A DNA stretch of 64,000 nt. Source: Azadirachta indica. Lineage: Eukaryota > Streptophyta > Magnoliopsida > Sapindales > Meliaceae. The first letter of the stretch is position 1. Every line of letters starts with the position of its first letter. Shown here one piece after another: positions 49,384-61,616 of this stretch. The stretch lies in assembly GCA_022749755.1 (NCBI GenBank), contig CM040443.1, positions 12,559,744-12,623,743 on the forward strand, written 5' to 3'. The notes below the pieces were generated by a model. That model was given only the letters and a program-made list of their open reading frames with translations. It searched no databases and was not told the origin of the DNA. A program made the position numbers and the translations under genes.

Positions 49384-49683
49384 TCAATTTTGAGGAATAG
49401 AATCGACGACTGCGTTGTGCCTCTTAGAAGGACCAGAAGGTGGTACTGGAGTTCCTTTGGGAAGAAAGTTGAACATCATCCCTTTATATTTAAAACCAGT
49501 GTCGTACTTTCTTTTCTGAAGCCTCATGTTCTGCGTCTGTGATTCCTCTGCAAGCATTCTCAAACCGGGTCGACCAGCAGAACAAGAACCCACGATCAGA
49601 AGCAGAATGAGAACTAAAATATACATAACCTTCCACGACCGACGCATAGATTTAGAAACAGAAAAAGAACAAGAAGAAGCCAT
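49384..49683 (-). CDS. IDA-like secreted signalling peptide precursor
   Basis: Precursor of an INFLORESCENCE DEFICIENT IN ABSCISSION-like peptide. The family's processed, hydroxylated peptides bind HAESA/HSL receptor kinases and control organ abscission, lateral root emergence and stress responses. Single exon, 99 aa. A signal anchor lies at about 17-36 (WKVMYILVLILLLIVGSCSA), then a variable basic region, then the PIP motif PVPPSGPSKRHN at 79-90, nearly the IDA consensus PIPPSAPSKRHN. After the motif comes a nine-residue tail AVVDSIPQN that must be trimmed to expose the Asn end. Gly in place of Ala and the tail resemble the IDL6/IDL7 branch rather than IDA itself. The ATG at 49683 follows a pyrimidine-rich leader. 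Confidence 0.93.
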   Translation of the reverse strand: MASSCSFSVSKSMRRSWKVMYILVLILLLIVGSCSAGRPGLRMLAEESQTQNMRLQKRKYDTGFKYKGMMFNFLPKGTPVPPSGPSKRHNAVVDSIPQN

Positions 49684-49784
49684 TGAAGTCGGGTAAGGAG
49701 AACAAGAGAGACAGAGAGGGAGAGAGAGGGACTGGGAGAGAGTTTATATTTATTTTTTTTTTTTACTGAGGGCGCCAAGGTGTG

Positions 49785-49794
49785 CTTTTATATA
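49785..49794 (-). promoter_or_regulatory. candidate TATA box of the IDA-like gene
   Basis: The minus strand reads TATATAAAAG about 105 bp upstream of the start codon. Between them lies a CT-rich leader (CCCTCTCTCTCCCTCTCTG), common in plant 5' untranslated regions. Confidence 0.6.
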
Positions 49795-50999
49795 CATTAT
49801 ATAATGCATGGGAAAAGAGGAAAACAAAAAAAGGATTGAGTTTGGCAAATCGGAAGGAATGCATAGGAAACGGAAGGGAAGGTTAGAGAGATGGAAGAGA
49901 ATTGCACGCTAACGACTATTGAATTTTTATATTTCTCAAATGTCAACGCTTGAAATTAAAAATTACAAGTATTTGGTGCCGGCTTAGACTTTACTTTTTA
50001 TTTTTTTTAACAAAAACAATTTCACACTAATTTCCTTTTCTTTTCATTTTGATTTAATTTCCATGAAATTATGCTAACGTGTTGTTACGTGACATTAAAT
50101 TTAGGCGCATAGTAATGGAGTTATCCGCCTGTGCGAACACATCCAATCACAATTCCCCACTTCAATTTAACCCCCTTCCGCTGTTTGGCAGACTAGAAAA
50201 TGATATTAATCAAATCCATTTTCTTTTTTATTTATTGGCATTTTTTTTTTCTTTGTTCGTCTACAATAAGTAATCGATGTAGTTTAGCAGATGCACGATT
50301 GAGATTTTCCATAAACGACGTATGTGGGTATTTATATTTATAGTATATATACATAAATTAATGTTGTATGTAGTGGACTAACAAAATTCTTTATAATTAA
50401 TATTTTAATTAACAAATTACGGCTGTTGATACGTTATGAATTTAAGCTCGTAGTGTAGGCTATAGATACTCTGTTTTGAAAATAAAAGGAAAGGATGAGC
50501 AATATTAGCAACTTGTTTTCTAATTTTATAATTAAACTAAAATAAAAGGTCAAAATTGGAGAACTTAGCAAGGAAAAACTCTCTAAATAGACACAATAAT
50601 AATGAGTGTTATGTTTAAAATTATCTTCGAGTATGTGTTTGTTTTTTCTATCCGAAATCTTATTATATTTTAATATTTATAAGTAGTTATTGCTATATGT
50701 TTTTGTTAATTATTTTGTTATTGTTTGCGGTCATAATTAGCTGTATTAATATAATAGAGATAAGTAATATAATAGAAAATAATAGGCAATAAAAAAGAAT
50801 TTAGATAAAAGAAAACAGTAAATATTTCTTTATTTATTTTAAAAATATATGTTGACAGTATCCTTTGCGTGTAAAGGTGTTATAAGGAACAACTTGGGGT
50901 CCATTAATTCTTGCATAACTTTCAACATGAAATTGATAGACATCTGTATATATATTAGTAGAAAATCTCAGTAATGGTATACTTTCTTACGTTATTTTG

Positions 51000-51034
51000 A
51001 ATTAAATTAAATTAAATTAAATTAAATTAAATTA
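51000..51034. repeat. (AATTA)n microsatellite
   Basis: Seven uninterrupted AATTA units. Confidence 0.9.
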
Positions 51035-52083
51035 TAATACCTAACAGTAATTATGTATCCTGTTATGAAGACAATTAAAGTCGTACACTAAGAATTTCAA
51101 CTAAAATTTTGTTTAACTAATAAATTGACCAAATAATTAAGAAGTAATTGAAAATCAATAGAGATGGACAATAAACAAATAATTAAATAAAGTGGTGTAA
51201 TTGTAAAACAAAGACTTTTGAATTAAATCACAATTGCATTATAGGGATCTCAACCGTTTGCATTAAAAGCTTAACGAGTAAGAAGAAGCTTTCTTATTAT
51301 TAAGCGGAGAAAATGAGAATGACCGATTGGACCGACATTCTTGGCAGAGTAGAACCGGATATGAAGGGATGAATAGTATGAAATTCTGTGATAAATAAAT
51401 CAAAATTGTAATAAAATTAATTGGTCAAATAATGTGGTGGGCTTGGTGAGAAATTTGGGAAAGGGAATTATCATGCATGCAGCCGGGGAGGCGGCGTGGA
51501 AAACACGACGATGCTACTGCAATTATATGATGTGATGTGTATGTAAAAATCAAATCACATAGCTTCTGTTATCACTTATCATCACGATTTAACTCTGTGG
51601 TCCAACTTTCATTTCCCGGTATTTTCTTCGAAATCAACCCTCAATTTCTCCTAAACATTCTTGAAACTAATTTGTAATAATTAATCCTCTTTATCTATTA
51701 CAAGTTTTGAGCAATGAATTTGATTGACTTGGAATATTATCTCTCTAGCTGTCTCCGCAAAATCTGCAAATTGACTGTTGGATTTGAGATTATATTATTA
51801 TTTATACATATTTATGTATGTTTGTCACGATAGTTGTATAGTTGGTATATACGATTGCAACATCACGCTGCTACATATTACTGTTACTATAGAAATACAA
51901 TGAAGGGAACATGTAAATAATTATAATATTGACCAAGATATTAAACGAAAGAAAATGATGACGATGTTGATTTACAATACCTAAACTCATAATTAATACT
52001 ACCCGTTACAAATATAATTTTGATTGATGACTGATGAGGAAGAGCAACCCAGATATCATTATCAATCTACGTTACACATTCAA

Positions 52084-52085
<2 letters not shown>

Positions 52086-52114
<29 letters not shown>
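52086..52114. repeat. (TA)n microsatellite
   Basis: About 14 TA units in AT-rich spacer. Confidence 0.9.
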
Positions 52115-52117
<3 letters not shown>

Positions 52118-53062
52118 TGCATCAAATGCATTGACTTGTCTGGACCAATTACACCAACATATATATATTACCATTAATACAACCCAACCGTTTCGTCATG
52201 ATATCTTCTTATTAACTACGTACAATACATATATATGCGTGTATATATACATGTATTGTTACATTACTATATATTAACAAATGTACATCAGTACTATATA
52301 ATATATATTATTATATGTATGCCAATTAGATGATGATCATGTTGGTAACGTTAATTTGTAAAAGTAAATTTTGTACTATCATTTCTATTTGCTTTAATCA
52401 TTAACTTGGCAATTGGCATGAGCAAATTAAGATTATATGAACTAGCTAGGCAGAGGCTGCTCTAATTTAAAACTATAATAATTAATTCCAAATTTTAGAG
52501 AGCACTTTAATTATTCACAGGCGTTTCTTATTTTACATGTAATTGTTTACTTCATCGCTTCTAATGCTAACTCAGCTGTATATGTGTGAGAAATTCAAAG
52601 AAATTTGAAGCAAATGTGAAGTTGACAAATACACTAATAATGATAATAGTATGCATGTACAATCATTACAAGTTATTGAATAGATTTATTAAGTTGAGAT
52701 ATGGCGTGGGATAAAATAAGTTCCTCTTAAAAAGTATCATATATTTAATAATTATTTATCTTATCTCTTTATATTTATCAAATTATATTAATAAATGTTA
52801 GAAATACATTGTTATTTCAATTAAAATATAAATTTTAATTTTATATCATAATCTTATTAATACAGCTTTATTTTTTTAGTTAAGAATTTTATGAATCTGT
52901 TAAAGGATAAAACTACGACCCCTTTTTAAAAAATTACAAGATATATTTAGAATTTAGACTTATAAAATAAATATTTTTATATTTTATCTTTTACATTTAA
53001 ATCTTTAATATTTTGAATTTCATATTTCTACAAAAAACTTAAGATTATTAGTGTGATATTTT

Positions 53063-53291
53063 AGCCCCCAAATTTCTAATTCTGACTCAACGATCTTATC
53101 TTATAAAATGCGATGCATATTGCATAGTAATAGTATGCATTTTTGTACGTGTAGTCATTAAATTAAGACCATTTGCGAGCCCCCAAATTTCTAATTCTGA
53201 CTCAACGATCTTATCTTGTAAATGCGATGCATATTGCATAGTAATAGTATGCATTTTTGTATGTGTAGTCATTAAATTAAGACCATTCGCG
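53063..53291. repeat. two-copy tandem duplication, about 115 bp
   Basis: Units 53063-53177 and 53178-53291 both start AGCCCCCAAATTTCTAATTC and end AATTAAGACCATT(T/C)GCG. They differ at a few sites plus small indels (TTATAAAATG against TTGTAAATG). Each holds GATGCATATTGCAT, a near-palindrome. The open frame that spans both on the minus strand simply repeats itself and is a by-product. Confidence 0.95.
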
Positions 53292-54556
53292 AGCCGGGCC
53301 AACTCCAACTACAAGCCCATAATGAACGTACTAACTACATGGTTCATTGTCAACTTCGGGCCTCACTATTTCATAATTCATATTACATAACATCCAGGGC
53401 CAGCATTCCAATTTTGGGATTGTGATACATTTTTTGTAATTACTTCATTTTATTTTAATAAACTATGATAAAAATCAATAAATATTAATTAAATGATTTT
53501 CATTCTGCATTTACTTAAAAATACACGCATATTTAATTTAAAATAGGGAAAATGAAATAAGTAATGAGTGGGCAAATATCACGGAAGGTCATGGATATTC
53601 AAAACTGTAATAGGATGATTTTAAATCAACCAATATCAAGATGGAGATGAAGATGAAGATGGAGGCGAAAGGAGTGATGGGCATTTAATTTGTTTTGCAG
53701 AGATTATATCAGATCTCAGAGGTTCTTTAATGCCCCAAGAACAATAGTAGAAGCCAACCAAACCTAGAACAAAGTGAGGAGTCCAGGATCATCAGCTGAC
53801 AGAAACACACTCACATTTGGCTTTGCAGTCTTCTTTAAATGGAACCAGCTGCCCGTCGTCGTCGTCGTCTTTGAACATCAAGGTCCAGAGCGAGGGAAAG
53901 CTATAGGCTACCAAAGTACAGACCAGACCATGCATGCAGCACGCAGGTTCAGGCCCAGCCTCAGGCTAAGACCTACAGCTCTAAATCATCTCTACGCTTC
54001 ACTTTCTATGTATTAAAAGTTCATAACTGCTACTGTCTTGAAAATCCAATATTATTTTTTTTTTAAATATAGACTCGGATCCCAATTTAAGTCATTCCTT
54101 CACCAATTACTAAAATTCCCAGCTTTTAAAGTCGGATACGGACTTGGGAGTTGGGTTTTGATTTGTTTGTTCCACACATACCTGAAAGAAAATTTACAGG
54201 AAAAGAGTTTGAGACTTGAATGCAAGAGAAGGTACATTATTTAGAAACTTTTCAGAAGACGAAAAAAAGAAATTAATATAGAAATTCCATCAATGAAGGA
54301 AAGATAATTTCTTGGACATTTTCCTATAGATTGCTAACGTTATTGGGATATAAGCAATTAACCATACTGTGCCATATTTTGTCAAAGAACTGAGAACACA
54401 TTTCAGCAAATGAATATCACTATGAGAAATTAGATTACAGATAAAGCTATCAGCTTTGTGTTAAGTGACATAAGGACAGCAAACAGGGAAAAGAAGGAAC
54501 TGAAACATCTAAACAGGTAAATTTATAGAGCGAGCATCTCTGCTCTACAGAGGGGC

Positions 54557-56805
54557 CTATGTGAAACAACTCAAGAAGATAACCACCATGAGTGACTCCA
54601 ACAGTAAAACCCACCAAAACTCATTAATAACATAGTTTGAGAATCCCAATGAGGCCACGAAATCGGAATTTTGGTTCAGATCCCCACCAACCAACATGGT
54701 TTTTGAATTAGTTTCAAGCAATGCGACCTCTTGTTGGCATGGTTTTATCCCATATGGAATATGACTTGTTGATACTAAACCAAATGGGTAACAAAGACTT
54801 GGGTTGTTCCAAGCTCCAAAACGCCTCCCCATTTTCTCATAAAACCAAGCAGAGAATTGAAGCTCTCCAGACAGGTTGTTTCCATTTATGTAGAGTGCAT
54901 TAACGCAAGGCATAGTTGCTAGCTTTGGTGAGAGATTGCCTGTAAGCTTGTTGTTATTAAGACCCAAAAATCTCAGCCTCTTCAACTCAGCCATGGACTC
55001 AGGAATTTCACCAGTTAAGCCCATGCTAGAAAGGTCCAAAATAACTAAGTTTTGTAGGTTTTTCCACTCTAAGCTTTTGAGATCTCCTCCTATTGGGTTG
55101 TTTGACAAGACCATCTCTTCCAATGAATGCAGCTCTTGAAGTGACTGAGTCAAGCCACCTGATAACTTGTTGTTTCTAAGATCTAAAAGCGTCATATTCT
55201 TCAGATAACCAATCTCTTTTGGTATATTTCCTTCCAATTGATTGTTACTAAAATCAAGCTTCAAGAGTGAAGTGAGACCTCTGAAAGTCAAAGGCAAAGA
55301 ACCAGATAGTGAATTTCCACTTAAATCCAGAATTAGTAGTTCACTTAACCCACCAAAAATATCCGGAACGTGACCGTTCAACCAATTTCCAGATATGACT
55401 AGTTTCTTCAAGTTGGTTAAGTAGCCAATATTTGTTGGTAGTTCTCCAGATAATCCATTTTCAAGTAGTACTAGGGATTGAAGCTTCATCAGGCGGCCAA
55501 AGCCGGTAGGAATTTGCCCAATGAGACCAGGGTTTGATCGAAACTCTAGCGATTCAAGGCTGCCAGAAAGATTTTCCCAGCCATTGTCAGGGATGGTGAT
55601 TGGATGTTGTCGCGAGGACATGAAGCAGTTGAAGAAGGAAACTGATTTCAAATACTTAAGCTCAAATAATTGTTGTCTAAATTTCACATTTGTGGCGCAA
55701 CCAAGAGAGTTATCGTGTACTGGTCCAATGCTTAAGGCAGTGACATACCAAAGGCCATCATAAATATCACAAGAGACACCCTGCACGAAGAAAATCAAAG
55801 CAATAAATTTCAAATGATGTCCTTACAGCAGAATTAAGCACAGTTTTATCTGGTCTATATAGGAATATATTGTGTTGATCAACACCAATGTGAATAAAAT
55901 AAATAGTGACTTTTCTTTGACAACTGGGGAATTGATGGAAATGCTGTCCAAAATAAGAGTTATGGGAAGCTTAGAATTTGTCATTTTGTGTAAGAAGTTC
56001 CACTAGAAAGTCTGATTAAGGATTTTAGCTAAAAGGTGCAATAAGGATTCAAATCTTCAATTTCCCAGTTTGGTGGATAGTCGTGAATGCTTACTAATAA
56101 CAGTTGGCTGTGACATCACTTGATTCTGCTATTCCTCAACAAAGCTCAGACAACCACATGGAAAAATAAGAAAATTCATTTTAAATTGATTACTGAAAAT
56201 TCTAAAACTTTTAGAATCAGTTGAAAACCTACCGCTCAAATCAAATTGTAACAAAAAAAATTAAATTGGCTTTCTCTGGTTTCAGAATGACAGGTGATTC
56301 TAAAATTTGATATGAGCAAGAATGATACACAGCGTAACATAGTATTACTTAAGAAAAAATTTCTTTTTAGCAAAGTATACTGTTGCACACAGCGTCACTG
56401 GTATTTAAGCTGTGTTATTATGTTTAAAACATTCTCTATTTTCCATAAAAAGAATTTGGAAAGATTGAATAAATGTCCAAAAAGTATACTGTTGCAATAA
56501 AAATGAACTGGCCTATCTTTAATAGCTATAACAAGCAAACCGGAACGAAAGCTGCATGGGCCAATGAGAGATTTAGAAGTAAAAGGTAGTACCTCTATTG
56601 GAGTCCATCCACAGGGATCTGGATATAGATCTGAGCCATTCCACCAATTACCAACAAAGCCTTGTATGGCTGTGTAAAGTGCTTCTTGCTCTGCTTTCTC
56701 CATCGGAGCTGCATCAATATCTCCTTCTCCATTGCACCATGCACCCAAATTAAGGCCTAAAAGTAGAGCAATGATGAACCGATTGATGTTCATGTAGCTC
56801 TTCAT
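54557..56805 (-). CDS. LRR protein, Piriformospora indica-insensitive 2 (PII-2) type
   Basis: Extracellular leucine-rich-repeat protein without kinase domain. Arabidopsis PII-2 is needed for the growth benefit from a root endophyte; the exact role of this copy is unknown. Exon 1 56593-56805, exon 2 54557-55780, joined in phase 0, giving 478 aa. The first in-frame ATG is at 56805. Signal peptide at about 7-26 (NINRFIIALLLGLNLGAWC). N-cap: NWWNGSDLYPDPCGWTPIEG plus VSCD, split by the intron just before GVSCD. About ten plant-type repeats (LxxLxLxxNxLxGxIP) follow, for example LILDLSGNSLSGSLP and LKLDFSNNQLEGNIP. After the repeats come a Cys-containing cap (NPSLCYPF, IKPC) and a hydrophobic C-terminus (WWVLLLESLMVVIFLSCF), which suits a GPI signal or membrane anchor. 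Confidence 0.92.
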
Positions 56806-59800
56806 CAGCAAATAAGAAAGTCTGTTGTTCTTAAAGTTGAAGAAGGAATAAGAAAACTAAAAAAGGTAATTAATTAAGTAGAAGCAGAGGAAAATCAGAG
56901 TGAAGTAGCTGGGGTTGAACCCACGTCAACATTCTGGTAATTGAACAAGATGGGTTCTTTCAGATTTTGACAAATGAAAATTGAATAGCGGGAGAATGTA
57001 AATGTGCATGCACCCTTTTTTTTTCTAATTTAATTTCCGAGCTTTAATATCATAGTAAGACAATGAACAAACCGAAACAGAGGAAATGAGGACTTAAAAT
57101 CATCAACATAGGTGCAATAAGTCTTGAGAAAATACGTGCGAAAAAGGGACCGTCTTCAAAACCAGTGATATCTTCGTTTTAGAAAAGTATTGGGGAGGGT
57201 AAGATAGAAGAAGAGAACAGTCAACAGAGAAAAGGAAATGAAAATAGGGAGAGCAGAAAGGAAAGGCAAGAAAATTGAGGTCTGTTTCTCATGTTTATAG
57301 AAAAGCTAAGGAAGTTTAGGAAGTATACAGCAGATAGACAACAGAATACAAGATCTATGCACAGTTCTCAAAGCTGAGAAAGTAGTAGTGGTAATGACAA
57401 TAATAATAAGATGAGAGTAGTGGTAGACTGAAGGGTTGGCCTTAGAGAAATGAAAGCGAAAGGAAAGCCAAGTGTGACCCTTTGTCAATTGTGTTTCTCT
57501 CATCAGACTTGTGATTTGCTTACCACATTTTAATATCATTTGTAATCAATTATTGTTATTATTTACATTAATGTGTTTATCAGAGATGGTAAAAAGGAAG
57601 TGGTTGTTGAGAGATTTAATGCTGGATGAGTTGGTTAAGGTCTAAGGATATAGAGATTAGTTAGGGTTAAGGTTGGGAGGGGGGACCGTTGTCCTTGTCC
57701 ATGCAGAGAAAGGAGAGAGATGCATGTAGTCTAGTGTAAATGCATGCAAGACAAAGTTGGTTTTTTAGTCTCTTGCTCACTCTGCTGCTGGCGGGGGGCT
57801 GCTTTTCTGGTTCTTTCTTTTTGGATATTTGGTTTTGGTTCTTAACAGATACAGAATACAGATAGAAAAAGACAAAAGAGCATTGAGGTTGTCAAATTGT
57901 ATGTAATGTGGGGTTACTGTTATGTCTGTGCCTGCCATTGTTGCATTTGTGCTTAGGATTGTCCAGAGGAGTTATGGCTTTCGATATTGTCTAAATTCAA
58001 TTTATTCCGCTCGTATTTTGCTTTGCTTATTCAGCTAAGATTATGGAACAAACATAGCGGAAATTTGTTATATCCAATGGTTGTACCTTACCTATATGAT
58101 ATTTGAAAGCTGTAATAGTATAATTAATCGGGGATAAGTAATATGATCACAAATAAATCGACATCATGATATGAATTATAAAATTTGTTTATTATATTCT
58201 CCGTTTCAATATTGGTTTGGCCATCTTCTATATATAAAAGATAGTCTATTTTAATATTGATTATCAGTATGCTCGAGATTATTGTGATTTTATTTTAATT
58301 TTAAAGTATAGTAATTAAAATATTTGATAAATATTAATTTTTTTATGGGAATTAATTTTTATTTCTTACCCTTTATTTATATTTGATATGTAGTGTTTCA
58401 TAATGGTTATGACTAAAATTATAACTTAATTTGAAATATATTCTAAATCTATTTCATAATCTTTGTCGCATCCCAATTTTTAGAGAAGACGAGTTTGAAA
58501 TAAGCAATATACTTTTTGAATTCTCTTAATTAAATAGAATATATGATATTCGAGGGCGGAGTTAGGATTAATAGTATCAAGGTTAAAATATAATAATTTA
58601 AGGGCCGAATTAATAAAAATATAATTTAAAAAACTAAATTAATAATTTTTATACATAAATTTCAAATTTTTCTTAGGGCTTGCAAGATTGGGGCCACTGC
58701 AAACTCTTATGTGGCTCCACTACTAATGACATTATAAGAAACAACTCATGACTTAAGATATGATATTTTGTTACTATTCTATCAATTTTCGCATTACTCT
58801 AATAAAGACACATATTCCTCTAGAGGATATTGTTACCTCCCATGTTACTGATAATTGACTCTCATATCACTGTCATAAAAACTTAATGTTATAAGAAAAA
58901 AATTATCACATTCTACGTAACTAACAAACCTGAATTTGAGTAAGAAGAAAATTATTACACTTGACCTTATCATTAAGAAAGATAGGTTTGTGGTAAATTA
59001 TAATTCTTGAGTTTGCTTAACTAAATAAGCACATTTTGAGTTGAAACCTAATAATAGAGTTACAATACACAATGTCTAAACCGGATAAATCTACAATGTT
59101 ATTGTGATTAGTCTATTACAATCTTCTTCATTGATGACACACTATAGATATTAAGAAACACTTTTAAAAAATATGTTAAAGGAATTTTAGGGTATCTAAT
59201 AAATTTCATAAAAATTGCTCTATTCAAACTTTCTATAATCTTGTAATTAAAATATATTACAATCTTGATTTTTTATTTTTTTAACATTGATAGTCTTGTC
59301 ACAAATCTTTTTAATTAGTCTCTAAATTATGTTGGTTGTAACGCAACCGAAAATTTTGTATTCAAATTAGATAATTTTTATATCTACTTTTTATTTATTG
59401 TTTTAAAAAAACTTTAGTCTCTTAATTTACAAGAATCAAATCATAAATTGTGGCATAACCCTTTAGTTAATAACTTCTTTTTAACGAATATTTTTATACT
59501 AAATAAATTTTAGAGTATTTGATATTACTTATAGCAATAGTTCTACTAAGATTTTTAAAATTTTGCAATTATAATATTTGACAATTTTTAACTTTTTTCT
59601 AAGACTAATATTAATTTTTTTTAAGACTAATATTAATGTAAAGGATCTATTCAATTTTATTTTAAAATTATTTAGATTATAGCTAATATAAATTTTATCT
59701 TCAAAATAGTTATTTTTACCATCAATAATTATTTATTGTCTGGAGAAAAATTTGTCCCACAATTTGGATTCCAGTCACAAATTGTCCAAATTGTGGTACC

Positions 59801-60843
59801 AGCCCTAAATTATTTCAATTGTGGTACAACTCCCTCCGGAGTGAAGAGTTGAACATGACTCCGGTTTTTTATTTAACCAAGACTTTTCATGCATATGGCT
59901 TCCTAGGTTGGGCACATACAGAGCAATAAAGCCCAAAACTCTTAACAGGTTTGTAACGAAACCAGTTCATCCTAGTCCCCATTTAACCTACTAGAGAAAA
60001 GGGCGTCAAAAAAAGAGAAATTAAATAGTAAATTTGGACCACAAAACACAGTTTTGTTTTGAGTTATAGGGCTCAGACGATAAGGTACTAAGAGTAGCCC
60101 ACGCAGTACTTAAATTATTGTTGGCAGGCCTAGCCTAATGGCTAATTCAAACTGACAGGTCTCTTTCTGTTCTACCTTTTAGGGGTGATCCCATTTTTAA
60201 CACATTGAGATCTGAAAGATACGGGGCTCCTTTGCTTTAGCTTTTTCAGTTAATCATAGAATCCCTAACATTTAACTTTCATTGATTCCTATACTCCTCT
60301 TTTTTTTCTTATCCTGGTCTGTTCATTGGTTTTTGTAGTGTGTACTTGTTGCTTTATTGCTAACAAGTTGCTGGGCAATTTGTGAGGTGAAATATAATGT
60401 GTTGACAAGCGTGTGGAAAATGGGTAGATAGTTATTGTATATCTTCTGTGGATAAAAATCTTCTTGGTGTCGGAATTTAACTAGATGCATCACATCATTC
60501 CGCTACACAGGTTGAGGAAATGTGTTTACTGACATTTTGGTATATGCTCAACCATTCTGTTCTTGAATACTAAACTCTTTAAAGTTTGGATGACATCAGT
60601 TCAGTACACACATTAACAAAAGAAATCAAAGCATAGAGATACGAGAAGATAATGTAATGATGCAGACTGAATAAAGCATTTAGGGAAGCAGGCCAAAGGG
60701 GCACTAATTTCATCAAAATGAATTCAGCAGTCAATACTTTGATAATTGCGCATCATTGGAATCAATTAAGTAGGGCGTCCAATATGAATATGTACTACCA
60801 CGAGTCTACTAAGGTACAAGCACTAAAAATTCAAGTCTCATGC

Positions 60844-60871
60844 AGAAGCAGAAGCAGAAGCAGAAGCAGAA
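60844..60871. repeat. (AGAAGC)n hexanucleotide repeat
   Basis: Between four and five AGAAGC units; creates short RS-like or KQ-like peptides in open frames that I regard as chance. Confidence 0.85.
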
Positions 60872-61070
60872 ACTATGCACCGGACGGACATCTTCCCTCT
60901 CTCCCACCCACCACGCCGATATGTGGCTTATATTTCCAAGAAATTGTTACCAGGGCATAAGACCAAAAAGAAGAAAGGCATCCAATCCAATCTGGTTGCC
61001 TTTCCTCTCTATGAAGATGAGATCAGTATTTACTATTTACTTGTCTATCTCCTTGTCCATGTCATTTGGA

Positions 61071-61251
61071 GTGTGATGACAGAATATATCTCTCGCATTG
61101 GATGGCATGAATAAAATTCAGACCAGCGATATACATTCATGACCCTGCTTGTTACTTCTATTTACTGTGTGGTGACGGAATAACCTCACAGTGGATGGCA
61201 TACAAAATTCAGACCCGTGACAGAAATTCATGAACCTGCTTGTTACTTCTA
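61071..61251. repeat. imperfect two-copy tandem duplication, about 96 bp
   Basis: Unit 1 (61071-61166) and unit 2 (61167-61251) both run from GTGTG(A/G)TGAC through TGGATGGCAT and AAAATTCAGACC to CTGCTTGTTACTTCTA. Unit 2 is shorter by several small deletions. It lies about 370 bp beyond the CRWN stop codon. Confidence 0.85.
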
Positions 61252-61616
61252 GAAAACAACATCAACCAACTTCATAATCACTCTGAAAGAGTCTATGCTT
61301 TTATGTTTCCGGGGCTTTTGGTCACAATAGGGAATTGGAGAATCATTCTTGAGATTAAGTTTCATCAGAAAGCGAAAAAGTAAAAGAATTGCACCGTGAA
61401 ATTACAAGTGCACAAAATCAAATAAGAGCGTGTGGCATCCATGCGGTGAACAAAATAGCCTCCCAAATTTTAAGCAAAAAAGCCCAAGAAATTTACCACA
61501 GAAGCTAAAATTTTCCAGTTATAGTAATTTCCAATACCTAGAGTGCGAGAGCACCTTCCAATACTGGGGTTAAAGAATTAAAGGTAAAGAAAAAGAAATT
61601 GGTGGGGGAGAACCCT

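Larger units (their letters stand above)
49800..54556. other. intergenic, no gene seen
   Basis: AT-rich spacer with an AATTA run (51000-51034), a TA run (52086-52114) and a two-copy 115 bp tandem duplication at 53063-53291. The frame at 53774-54016 shows nothing recognisable. The right end (about 54250-54556) probably includes the 3' untranslated region of the LRR gene. Confidence 0.55.
56812..61616. other. intergenic, no gene seen
   Basis: Leader and promoter region of the LRR gene, then AT-rich spacer, then the 3' side of the CRWN gene. It contains an AGAAGC repeat (60844-60871) and a two-copy tandem duplication (61071-61251). No frame here carries recognisable domains. Confidence 0.55.

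Noticed and set aside
53774..54016. 80-codon plus-strand frame
   Set aside because: Contains a GTC repeat giving poly-Val; no start context, domain or neighbour support.
60718..61114. three overlapping plus-strand frames with SRSRSR or KQKQKQ strings
   Set aside because: The strings come from one AGAAGC repeat read in different frames; not an SR protein.
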